A DNA stretch of 6,418 nt from Candidatus Omnitrophota bacterium. GTDB taxonomy: Bacteria > Hinthialibacterota > Hinthialibacteria > Hinthialibacterales > JAKPRU01. Location of the stretch: the NCBI GenBank assembly GCA_029557025.1, contig JAKPRU010000351.1, forward strand, positions 1 to 6,418, read 5' to 3'. Shown here in pieces: positions 1-5,825 of this stretch; position 1 is the stretch's first letter, and each line of letters begins with the position of its first letter. The translations under genes were made by a program, and so were the position numbers. The notes beneath the pieces were generated by a model. The model had not been told where the DNA came from. It did no database searches and worked only from the letters and a program-made list of their open reading frames with translations.

Positions 1-45
1 TACGGGCCGCTGCTGGAGGGCGGCGATCCAGCCGAAAAGAAATAG
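1..45 (+). CDS. C-terminal tail of an unidentified gene (partial)
   Basis: Frame 1 is open from the left edge and stops at TAG (43-45), giving 14 residues that end in DPAEKK. The stop lies 3 bases before the end of guaA on the other strand, so the two genes would be convergent with almost no gap. A charged, lysine-rich tail is typical of a protein C-terminus, but 14 codons are too few to name a family. This could equally be a chance open stretch. Confidence 0.35.
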   Translation, partial: YGPLLEGGDPAEKK

Positions 46-48
46 CCG

Positions 49-1596
49 TTATTCCCACTCAATCGTGCTGGGCGGTTTGCTGGATATGTCATAGACTACA
101 CGATTAACACCACGTACCTCGTTGATGATCCGGTTGGATACAATGCGCAGCAATTCATAAGGCAGGGGAACCCAATCGGCGGTCATATAGTCGCGGGTAT
201 GCACCGCACGTAAAGCGATCACTTCCTCGTATGTGCGGTCGTCTCCCATTACACCGACGGAGCGAACCGGCAACAACACGGCAAACGCCTGGCCGATTTC
301 ACGGTAGAGTCCGGCTTTTCGAATTTCGTCGATGTAAATCGCGTCCGCATGGCGGAGAATATCCAGTCGTTCACGTGTGAGATGACCCAGGCAGCGTACC
401 CCCAGGCCGGGACCGGGGAACGGCTGACGATAAATCAGATCATCGTCCAGTCCCAATTCTTTACCGACAGCACGCACCTCATCTTTAAACAGTTCCCGTA
501 ACGGCTCGATCAGTTTCAGGTTCATTCGCTCCGGAAGGCCCTCGACATTATGGTGGCTCTTAATCTTGGCGGACGGTCCGCGAAATGGCGTGGACTCGAT
601 TACGTCGGGATAGAGGGTCCCCTGCATCAGGAAATCGACTTCCCCGAGTTTTCGCGCTTCTTCCTCGAACACTTCAATGAAAACATTACCGATAATTTTC
701 CGTTTCTGTTCCGGTTCGGTGATTCCCTGGAGACGGGACAGAAAACGCTCGGAAGCGTCAACGGCTACCAGTCGAATACCAAGACGATTTCGGAGACGGG
801 TTACCACCTGTTCCGCTTCGTTAAGCCGAAGCAAACCGTGATCCACAAAGATAGCCGTGAATCGATCACCGATTGCGCGGCTGACAAGGACAGCGGCTAC
901 AGTAGAATCCACGCCGCCGCTGACGGCGCCGATTACTTTTCCCTCGCCGACCCGGTCGCGAATACGTCGGACAGCCTCTTCAACAAAAGATCCCATGGTC
1001 CAATGATGGTTGCAACGGCAAATAAGCGACACAAAATTGTCGAGTATTTGCATACCGTCGGGTGTATGCGTTACTTCAGGATGAAATTGAATTCCGTAGA
1101 GGTGTCGTTCCGGATCGACAATGGCCGCGTACTCCGAGTTCTGTGTCACAGCTAATCGACAAAACGTTTGCGGAATCCGGTTCACCTTATCGCCATGGCT
1201 CATCCAGACGGTAATGTTCGGACCGAGGCCGGCAAACAGCCGATCGGAACGTTCAATTTCCAATTGCGCATGGCCATACTCGCGACGGGTCCCGCGCGCC
1301 ACCTCGCCCCCCAACTGGTGCATCATTAGTTGGAGACCGTAACAGATTCCAAGAATCGGCACGCCGAGGTCCCAGATGCCGGGATCGGCGGTGGGCGCGC
1401 CCTGTTCATAGACGGAAGCCGGACCGCCGGACAAAATGATTCCCTTTGGGGCAAAGGAACAAATACTTTCCATTGACATTGTGCAGGGATGCAGCTCGCA
1501 ATAGACCCGCAACTCGCGAATACGCCGCGCAATCAAATGGCTATATTGGGAACCGAAGTCCAGAACCAGAATCTTGTCATATCCGACGGATGGCAT
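49..1596 (-). CDS. guaA: GMP synthase (glutamine-hydrolysing)
   Basis: Cytosolic enzyme of purine synthesis that aminates XMP to GMP using glutamine and ATP. The 515-residue protein is full length (E. coli GuaA is 525). An N-terminal class I glutamine amidotransferase domain (about 7-195) carries the triad: nucleophile Cys85 in GICYGLQ, then His172 and Glu174 in FHPEV. The ATP-pyrophosphatase domain follows, with the P-loop SGGVDS at 226-231. The C-terminal GMP synthase dimerisation domain has [10 protein letters not shown] near 392-401 and ends in the diagnostic KPPSTIEWE. The lid motif reads [11 protein letters not shown] (347-357), where E. coli has GG instead of EG. The ATG start is supported by AAGGA on the minus strand (1608-1612) about 11 bases upstream, and by an extended -10 box further up. 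It is divergent from the LpxH-like gene. No frameshift is seen. Confidence 0.98.
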   Translation of the reverse strand: MPSVGYDKILVLDFGSQYSHLIARRIRELRVYCELHPCTMSMESICSFAPKGIILSGGPASVYEQGAPTADPGIWDLGVPILGICYGLQLMMHQLGGEVARGTRREYGHAQLEIERSDRLFAGLGPNITVWMSHGDKVNRIPQTFCRLAVTQNSEYAAIVDPERHLYGIQFHPEVTHTPDGMQILDNFVSLICRCNHHWTMGSFVEEAVRRIRDRVGEGKVIGAVSGGVDSTVAAVLVSRAIGDRFTAIFVDHGLLRLNEAEQVVTRLRNRLGIRLVAVDASERFLSRLQGITEPEQKRKIIGNVFIEVFEEEARKLGEVDFLMQGTLYPDVIESTPFRGPSAKIKSHHNVEGLPERMNLKLIEPLRELFKDEVRAVGKELGLDDDLIYRQPFPGPGLGVRCLGHLTRERLDILRHADAIYIDEIRKAGLYREIGQAFAVLLPVRSVGVMGDDRTYEEVIALRAVHTRDYMTADWVPLPYELLRIVSNRIINEVRGVNRVVYDISSKPPSTIEWE

Positions 1597-1666
1597 GGGA
1601 ATTGAATTCCTTCCCGTAATGTGGCATTCTCTTCAGAGTTCCGCATCCGGACACTCTGTGCCCGAC

Positions 1667-1675
1667 ATTATACCA
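1667..1675 (-). promoter_or_regulatory. Extended -10 promoter of guaA
   Basis: Reading the minus strand, the sequence is TGGTATAAT: a perfect TATAAT (1672 down to 1667) preceded by the TGn extension. No good -35 box sits 16-18 bases further up, which is usual for extended -10 promoters. Transcription would start near 1660 and give a leader of roughly 60 bases before guaA, too short for a typical purine riboswitch. The box lies in the 96-base divergent gap between guaA and the LpxH-like gene. Confidence 0.5.
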
Positions 1676-1692
1676 ACTTTGACGGCTTCCTG

Positions 1693-2397
1693 ATGGTGAA
1701 TTACGCCAAACCCGGAAAGAATTTTTTTGTGGTCGATCTCCACCACCCCGGCGGACCGCACACCGAAATCGACCGGATTTTTGATGCAATGCCGGCCGAT
1801 ACAAAGCAGATTTTCATGCTGGGCGATACGTTCCATTTCTGGATCAACCACGATGAGTTCATTCAGGCCCGCTATGGCGCATTCCTTGAACGCCTGCGCG
1901 GATACGCAGACCGTGGAATCGATGTGTTCTTCCTGGAGGGCAACCGGGATTTTCTGGCAAGCTCCTATTTCCGGGACCTGCCGTATATCCACCTTCTGCC
2001 GAATCCATCCCTGATGGAAATCGGCGGGCGTGTGGTGTACATCGGCCACGGGGACGAGTTGTGCTGGCAGGACTGGGCCTACCAGATATACAAAACCATA
2101 ATCCGAAGCGGGCCAAGCCGTTTCGTTGCCGAGCACCTTCCTCATCCCATCCTGGTAAGTCTTGCTCAACAAATGACACAGGCCAGCAATAAGCGGGTCG
2201 CGGCAAAGCCGCGCCGTGTATTGGAAGTTCCGCATAACGCCTATCGGTCCATCATAGCCAGCGGGGTAGACGTAATTATCCATGGACACGTTCATGACAC
2301 GTATCAACGCGAATACACCGTAAACAACCGAAAAGGTACAGTGTATGCGTTCGGTTGGAAGGATGGAAAACGAAACGTCATCTACTTTGATGGATGA
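1693..2397 (+). CDS. lpxH: LpxH-like UDP-2,3-diacylglucosamine diphosphatase (calcineurin-like phosphoesterase)
   Basis: A metallophosphoesterase of 234 residues. LpxH cleaves UDP-2,3-diacylglucosamine to lipid X and UMP at the inner face of the inner membrane, the fourth step of lipid A synthesis. The metal-binding set is complete: Asp15 and His17 (VDLHH), Asp45 (LGDTFHFW), Asn84 (EGNRDFL), His119 (GHGDELC), and His199 with His201 (HGHVH). The spacing closely matches E. coli LpxH as I recall it (8, 10, 41, 79, 114, 195, 197). The frame stays open upstream to a GTG at 1621. I chose ATG 1693 because LpxH proteins begin just before the DxH motif and 234 residues is close to E. coli's 240; the longer start would add 24 residues with no family match. 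Neither start has a clear Shine-Dalgarno site, so this is the least certain point. A related family member such as an LpxH2-type or other UDP-sugar hydrolase is possible. Confidence 0.8.
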   Translation: MVNYAKPGKNFFVVDLHHPGGPHTEIDRIFDAMPADTKQIFMLGDTFHFWINHDEFIQARYGAFLERLRGYADRGIDVFFLEGNRDFLASSYFRDLPYIHLLPNPSLMEIGGRVVYIGHGDELCWQDWAYQIYKTIIRSGPSRFVAEHLPHPILVSLAQQMTQASNKRVAAKPRRVLEVPHNAYRSIIASGVDVIIHGHVHDTYQREYTVNNRKGTVYAFGWKDGKRNVIYFDG

Positions 2398-2486
2398 ACA
2401 CCCTCCTACCTCTTATCTGCCTGCCGACGGGATTCTGCCGAATAGAGAGAGACTGATCGGACACGGTGGAACGGAAGGGGGCACTA

Positions 2487-2521
2487 AGCCTTCACCGATA
2501 CGCTCACGTCGGGAGAAGGCT
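2487..2521. repeat. Imperfect inverted repeat (hairpin) in intergenic DNA
   Basis: AGCCTTC (2487-2493) pairs with GAAGGCT (2515-2521). Inside it CCGA (2495-2498) pairs with TCGG (2509-2512), and CG pairs with CG around a CTCA loop, giving a 35-base hairpin with small internal bulges. No T run follows on either strand, so it is not a standard intrinsic terminator. The right arm, with GGGAGAAGG, resembles REP-like intergenic hairpins found in many copies in some genomes. Only one copy is in this window. Confidence 0.45.
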
Positions 2522-2628
2522 GAACCCGCCGGCACGGAAGATTCAAGCGCATTGTGTTGTTGAGTCGGTTCCGGATTGACTGTCCTGAGCGAAGACGACA
2601 AATTTTGTGCAGGTCCCCTGGGCGTGAC

Positions 2629-2654
2629 TTTGGATAATTGGTAGAATCGCCAAA
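2629..2654 (+). promoter_or_regulatory. Putative arsR promoter with operator-like dyad
   Basis: TGGTAGAAT at 2639-2647 matches an extended -10 box (TGn plus TAGAAT, one mismatch to TATAAT) and resembles the guaA box TGGTATAAT. It sits inside an inverted repeat, TTTGG (2629-2633) and CCAAA (2650-2654) with 16 bases between, so a repressor bound here would block the promoter. Autoregulation by binding over the -10 region is usual for ArsR. No good -35 hexamer is visible. The word ATAATTGGT (2634-2642) recurs at 3020-3028. Confidence 0.4.
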
Positions 2655-2678
2655 TAGACAGCAAAGAAAGGCAAAATC

Positions 2679-3002
2679 ATGGACCGCCGAACCCGCAAGC
2701 GGTATGAAGCACGAGCCGAGATCGCCAAGGCCTTGGCTCATCCGACACGGCTGTTTCTCCTCGAGGAACTTTCTCACGGTAAACGATGTGTTTGCGAGTT
2801 AACCGAACTGGTCGGGGCCGATATTTCCACGGTATCCAAACATCTCGCAATTCTGAAGAACGCCGGTCTTGTGCAGGATGAAAAGCGGGGCCTGCAGGTC
2901 TTTTACGAATTACAATGCCCGTGCATTCCCATGATGTTCCGTTGCCTCGAGTCTATTCTGGCGGCGAACGCCGAAAGAAAATATGAATCCGTGTCGGGCT
3001 AG
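2679..3002 (+). CDS. arsR: ArsR/SmtB-family arsenic-responsive repressor
   Basis: A winged-helix dimeric repressor of 107 residues, normal for the family, expected to leave DNA when As(III) binds cysteine thiols. ALAHPTRLFLLEEL (18-31) is the family's first conserved helix. The recognition helix lies around ADISTVSKHLAILKNAGLV (47-65), and the wing at about 67-78 includes RGLQVFYEL. Cys37 and Cys39 in CVCEL match the ELCVCDL metalloid site of classic ArsR. Three further cysteines lie near the end: Cys80 and Cys82 (CPC) and Cys89. These may form a second or shared thiol site. The start has GAAAGG (2666-2671) seven bases upstream. It is first in the operon, as is typical, and probably controls all downstream genes and itself. 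Confidence 0.93.
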   Translation: MDRRTRKRYEARAEIAKALAHPTRLFLLEELSHGKRCVCELTELVGADISTVSKHLAILKNAGLVQDEKRGLQVFYELQCPCIPMMFRCLESILAANAERKYESVSG

Positions 3003-3018
3003 TTTCTTTTTTTTGCCA

Positions 3019-3028
3019 TATAATTGGT
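3019..3028 (+). promoter_or_regulatory. TATAATTGGT element in the arsR-permease gap
   Basis: The 65 to 71 bases between arsR and the permease contain a perfect TATAAT (3019-3024) that continues as ATAATTGGT (3020-3028), the same nine bases found in the arsR promoter region. CCA (3016-3018) and TGG (3025-3027) flank the hexamer symmetrically. No convincing -35 is present, and an 8-base T run (3007-3014) lies just upstream. It could be a second ArsR site, a weak internal promoter, or chance in AT-rich DNA. Confidence 0.3.
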
Positions 3029-3073
3029 CATTTGGGAAATTAGGCAGATCCTATTGAATAAGGAAGAATGAAA

Positions 3074-4369
3074 ATGTCGAACAAAGAAGAATGGAAAGTC
3101 TTTCTGTTCATTCTCGGAATGTTTGTAATCGCCGTGCTTCTTCCGGTCGGCCATCCACGGTTCGACCATGCCGTATTGGAATCGCTGTATATGGTCCGAT
3201 GGTACGCGCGCGAGCATGTTGTTCTGGGCCTGCTTCCCGGGTTCTTTATCGCCGGGGCCATTGCGGTCTTCGTCAGCCAGGCCGGGGTAATGAAATACCT
3301 CGGGCCTCAAGCCAATAAAGCGTTAGCGTATGGTGTGGCTTCAATTTCCGGAGTAATCCTGTCCGTCTGTTCCTGCACTGTCGTGCCCCTCTTCGCCGCA
3401 ATCTACCGAATGGGCGCGGGTCTCGGACCGGCTACCGCATTCCTTTATTCGGGACCGGCGATTAACGTCTTGGCGATTATTCTGACTGCAAGAGCTCTTG
3501 GCCTGGAACTCGGGGTCGCCCGGGCGCTTGGCGCCGTGCTGTTCAGCATCGCAATCGGCCTGGCCATGCACTTCATATTCCGTAATGACAAGTCGGATCA
3601 AATCAAATCCCGGGTAGACATATTCGAGGACTCAAAGACCCGCCCTCTATGGCAAACCGTACTCTATTTTGTGGGCATGGTAGGCATTCTTGTGTTCGGG
3701 AATTGGGAACGTACAGAATTGTCCGGCTTCCTGGCAGAAGTTTACTCGCTCAAATGGGCTTTGACGGCTATATCGGCAATCGTTATGGCTGTCAGCCTGG
3801 TCCGCTGGTTCGGCTTAAGAATATGGCCCACAGCCGCGGCCGGACTGGCCGTGGTTCTCCTCGCTTTTCTCTTTCCGAAGTATCCGGTAATTCCTTTCGT
3901 CGTCGGTTTGATCGCCTTGTCAATCATTACCGCAACAGGCAACAGGGAGATGCGTGCGTGGTTTGATTCCACCTGGGGATTGACCCGGGACATATTTCCC
4001 CTCTTGTTTATCGGGATAGCGCTTGCCGGATTCTTCCTGGGACGGCCGGGAGAGGAGGGACTGATTCCTTCTCGCTGGATTGTGGCCTTAGTCGGGGGAA
4101 ACTCGATTCGAGCGAATTTCCTCGCCTCCCTTCTCGGTGCGTTCATGTACTTCTCCACTCTGACTGAGGTTCCGATCGTACAGGGATTGATCGGCAATGG
4201 CATGGGAACAGGTCCTGCGTTGACCCTTCTCCTGGCGGGACCCGCCTTGAGCCTGGCGAATATGATTGCGATCCAAGACGTCCTCGGCACAATGAAAACC
4301 GTTACCTATGTATCGCTTGTTGTAGTCATGGCGACGATCAGTGGCCTGATCTATGGAGCTATATTTTAG
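3074..4369 (+). CDS. ArsP_1/DUF318-family permease, probable organoarsenical or arsenic exporter
   Basis: A polytopic inner-membrane protein of 431 residues with many hydrophobic segments. The signature CSCTVVPLFAAIYRMGAG starts at Cys99 (Cys99 and Cys101) and is followed by GPATAFLYSGPAINVLAII (118-136). These motifs are characteristic of the ArsP_1 permeases (PF03773, COG0701). Campylobacter ArsP of this family exports trivalent methylated and aromatic arsenicals, and neighbouring arsM would make such a substrate. That role is inferred from context. It is longer than Campylobacter ArsP (roughly 300 residues). The second half repeats the first at a constant offset of 262 residues but lacks the cysteines. 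Two ATGs are possible. AAGGA (3060-3064) is only 3 bases from ATG 3068 but 9 bases from ATG 3074, so I chose 3074; the longer form adds two residues. It is followed 14 bases later by the thioredoxin gene. Confidence 0.88.
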   Translation: MSNKEEWKVFLFILGMFVIAVLLPVGHPRFDHAVLESLYMVRWYAREHVVLGLLPGFFIAGAIAVFVSQAGVMKYLGPQANKALAYGVASISGVILSVCSCTVVPLFAAIYRMGAGLGPATAFLYSGPAINVLAIILTARALGLELGVARALGAVLFSIAIGLAMHFIFRNDKSDQIKSRVDIFEDSKTRPLWQTVLYFVGMVGILVFGNWERTELSGFLAEVYSLKWALTAISAIVMAVSLVRWFGLRIWPTAAAGLAVVLLAFLFPKYPVIPFVVGLIALSIITATGNREMRAWFDSTWGLTRDIFPLLFIGIALAGFFLGRPGEEGLIPSRWIVALVGGNSIRANFLASLLGAFMYFSTLTEVPIVQGLIGNGMGTGPALTLLLAGPALSLANMIAIQDVLGTMKTVTYVSLVVVMATISGLIYGAIF

Positions 4370-4383
4370 AAAGGAGAATTCCG

Positions 4384-4623
4384 ATGAAAAAGATTCAGAT
4401 TCTTGGACCAGGTTGCCCGAACTGCAAAAAACTGGCCGAGGTCGCAAATGAGGCCGCAAAGACACTGGGAATCGAGTACGAACTCGAAAAAGTCACGGAC
4501 ATTCAGAACATCATGACATTCGGTGTCATGATGCTCCCAGCCCTCGTTGTGGATGGAAAAGTAAAGGTTGCGGGAAAAGTCCCGAGCCTGGAAGAGATGA
4601 AAACTCTTCTCACAAATTCCTGA
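4384..4623 (+). CDS. Small thioredoxin/glutaredoxin-like protein (TM0996/MTH895 type; ArsE-like)
   Basis: A cytosolic thiol-disulfide protein of 79 residues, the usual size for this minimal thioredoxin-fold family (redox-active disulfide protein 2). The active site is Cys11-Pro-Asn-Cys14, and the cis-proline is Pro52 in MMLPALVVDGK, followed by the closing strand and helix. A strong AAGGAG (4371-4376) lies 7 bases before the ATG, only 14 bases after the permease stop, so the two are co-transcribed. In this operon it probably supplies electrons: ArsM-type methylation needs thiol reductants, and small thioredoxins of this kind recur in ars operons, including arsE of the Shewanella arsEFG set. 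The specific partner is inferred. The usual membrane partner (CcdA-like) appears to be broken immediately downstream. Confidence 0.9.
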   Translation: MKKIQILGPGCPNCKKLAEVANEAAKTLGIEYELEKVTDIQNIMTFGVMMLPALVVDGKVKVAGKVPSLEEMKTLLTNS

Positions 4624-4641
4624 CTCACAGGACCGATTATT

Positions 4642-5028
4642 ATGAAAACACGAGCTCTCATTGCTGCTGTTGTCCTGGTATTCGCTGTCGGAGCGGCGTT
4701 TCTTCTTTCGTCTGTCTTTGCCTTGGGTATCCTGACCACAATCGGCTGCATTGGCGCCGTCACCGCAGCCGTGGGGCGTATGATGGGGGATGTGGGGCCG
4801 TATGGGAATTACGTCGTTGCGGTTCTCTTTTTTGTCGTAGGATTGTATTTGATGGAAATCATTCCTCTGCCCTGGTCGGGATCCGCCCAAACTCCAATTC
4901 GGCGGTCTTTATTTTATTTACACGGCCCCATAGAGTATGAATCATCGCAAGTATTCATACCACGGGGATGTGGACATCAGTTCAAATACCATCCAACTAT
5001 TTTCTTGTATTGCACAGAAAGGAAATGA
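4642..5028 (+). CDS. Chimeric remnant ORF with an internal fragment of a CcdA-like membrane protein (probable pseudogene)
   Basis: An open frame of 128 residues with AGGA (4629-4632) nine bases before the ATG. Residues 1-24 form a signal-anchor-like segment (KTR, then a hydrophobic run). Residues about 25-88 match, from memory, the middle of CcdA-like transmembrane proteins encoded in ars operons: FALGILTTIG, GRMMGDVGPYGNY and IPLPWSG. The N-terminal part of that family, with its first cysteine-bearing helix, and the whole C-terminal half are missing. From residue 89 (about 4906) the sequence turns polar, AT-rich and unlike any family I know, ending 3 bases before arsM. I infer that deletions fused the leader of one gene (perhaps an ArsF-like secreted protein usually found between arsE and ccdA) to the middle of ccdA, and cut ccdA off. 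It may still be translated but should not carry electrons. A real small membrane protein cannot be excluded. Confidence 0.65.
   Translation: MKTRALIAAVVLVFAVGAAFLLSSVFALGILTTIGCIGAVTAAVGRMMGDVGPYGNYVVAVLFFVVGLYLMEIIPLPWSGSAQTPIRRSLFYLHGPIEYESSQVFIPRGCGHQFKYHPTIFLYCTERK
4917..4960 (+). promoter_or_regulatory. Candidate internal promoter and operator dyad upstream of arsM
   Basis: GTATGAAT (4935-4942) and ATTCATAC (4953-4960) form a perfect 8-bp inverted repeat with a 10-base spacer. TTTACA (4917-4922) is a 5 of 6 match to a -35 box, and AATCAT (4940-4945) a 4 of 6 match to a -10 box at 17-base spacing, so the dyad would cover the -10 and start site. TGAA/TTCA half-sites recall ArsR/SmtB operators, though the spacing is longer than usual. 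The dyad lies in the non-homologous tail of the remnant ORF, 71 bases before arsM. No T run follows, so it is not a terminator. Confidence 0.4.
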
Positions 5029-5031
5029 GAA

Positions 5032-5820
5032 ATGTCACCCGTTGATCCTCATGTTGTACATAACCAAGTGCGCGAGCGCTATGCGTCTATCGCCAAGTCC
5101 GGCTGCGGCTGTACAAGCGCCTGTTGTACCCCTTCCGGGGACAACCATGCACGGGTATCCGCCACACTCGGCTATTCCGAGCAGGAGATCCATTCCACTC
5201 CGCAAGGAGCGAATATGGGCCTGGGTTGCGGAAATCCACAGGCTATTGCAAATCTTAAACCAGGTGAGACCGTTGTCGACTTGGGATGCGGAGGCGGATT
5301 CGACTGCTTCCTCGCTGCCCGGCAAGTCGGCGAGAACGGCATGGTTATCGGGATCGACATGACTCCCGACATGATCAGTAAGGCCAGGGCTAACGCGAAA
5401 GAAGCCCGGTTCGCCAACGTGGAGTTCAGGCTCGGAGAAATCGAGCATCTTCCCGTCGCCGATGATTCCGTTGATGTTATCATTTCAAATTGCGTCATTA
5501 ACCTGTCCCCGGACAAGCTACAAGTCTACAGGGAGGCCTTTCGAGTACTGCGTCCCGGGGGACGGCTTGCGATTTCGGACGTCGTCGCCGTCCGAAATCT
5601 GCCGGAGGAAATCAATTCCGACTCCGACGTTTACCATGGCTGTGTGGCCGGCGCCGCGTTAGTCTCCGATGTTGAACAGATGCTTCGCGAGGCCGGATTT
5701 TCCAAAATCAAGATCGACATCAAACACGAAAGCCGGGAGTTCATTAAGGACTGGTTTCCGGGCACCGGTATTGAAGATTATGTCAGGTCTGCAACAATCG
5801 AAGCGCGAAAAGAGGCGTGA
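5032..5820 (+). CDS. arsM: Arsenite S-adenosylmethionine methyltransferase ArsM
   Basis: A cytosolic class I methyltransferase of 262 residues that transfers methyl groups from SAM to As(III), giving mono-, di- and trimethyl arsenicals. SAM motif I is [11 protein letters not shown] (81-91), with the acidic end of strand 2 at IGIDM (107-110). The three As(III)-binding cysteines of the family are all present: Cys66 in GLGCGNP, Cys154 in ISNCVINL and Cys204 in HGCVAGA. Other family markers are [14 protein letters not shown] (170-183) and the N-terminal cysteine cluster at 25, 27, 31 and 32 (CGC, CC), seen in many bacterial ArsMs. It is the short form, without the C-terminal extension of longer homologues. 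AAAGGA (5018-5023) lies 8 bases before the ATG. It starts 3 bases after the remnant ORF and ends 5 bases before acr3, so arsenite methylation and efflux are coupled in one transcript. Confidence 0.96.
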   Translation: MSPVDPHVVHNQVRERYASIAKSGCGCTSACCTPSGDNHARVSATLGYSEQEIHSTPQGANMGLGCGNPQAIANLKPGETVVDLGCGGGFDCFLAARQVGENGMVIGIDMTPDMISKARANAKEARFANVEFRLGEIEHLPVADDSVDVIISNCVINLSPDKLQVYREAFRVLRPGGRLAISDVVAVRNLPEEINSDSDVYHGCVAGAALVSDVEQMLREAGFSKIKIDIKHESREFIKDWFPGTGIEDYVRSATIEARKEA

Positions 5821-5825
5821 CCCGG

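Larger units (their letters stand above)
2398..2678. other. Gene-free intergenic stretch before the ars operon
   Basis: The 281 bases hold no credible gene. Short open frames on both strands here lack ribosome binding sites and recognisable protein sequence. The stretch contains an imperfect hairpin (2487-2521), the string TGTCCTGAGCGAAG (2581-2594), which resembles a phrase I recall as common in bacterial intergenic repeats, and the putative arsR promoter region (2629-2654). I see no GC-rich stem followed by a T run that would end the LpxH-like transcript. Confidence 0.7.

Noticed and set aside
550..1155. A 201-codon open frame on the + strand
   Set aside because: It lies wholly antisense to guaA, has no recognisable protein features and no ribosome binding site. 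guaA is certain there.
1621..1692. GTG at 1621 as the start of the LpxH-like gene
   Set aside because: It would add 24 residues with no family counterpart and has no Shine-Dalgarno site. It would also make the gene's coding region overlap the guaA promoter.
1633..2307. A 224-codon open frame on the - strand
   Set aside because: It is antisense to the LpxH-like gene, whose full metal-binding set proves the + strand frame. The antisense frame shows no family motif.
2413..2664. An 83-codon open frame on the - strand in the intergenic stretch
   Set aside because: It has no ribosome binding site or known motif, and part of it simply translates the REP-like hairpin sequence.
2398..2678. Possible attachment site, insertion sequence ends or CRISPR repeats at the operon boundary
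   Set aside because: I found no transposase fragment, terminal inverted repeats, tRNA end or regularly spaced repeats in the window.
2974..3014. AAAGAAA (2974-2980) and TTTCTTT (3003-3009) followed by T's, as a terminator after arsR
   Set aside because: The stem is only A-T/G-C poor pairs around a 22-base loop, too weak for an intrinsic terminator, and the operon clearly continues. At most it could be a leaky attenuator.
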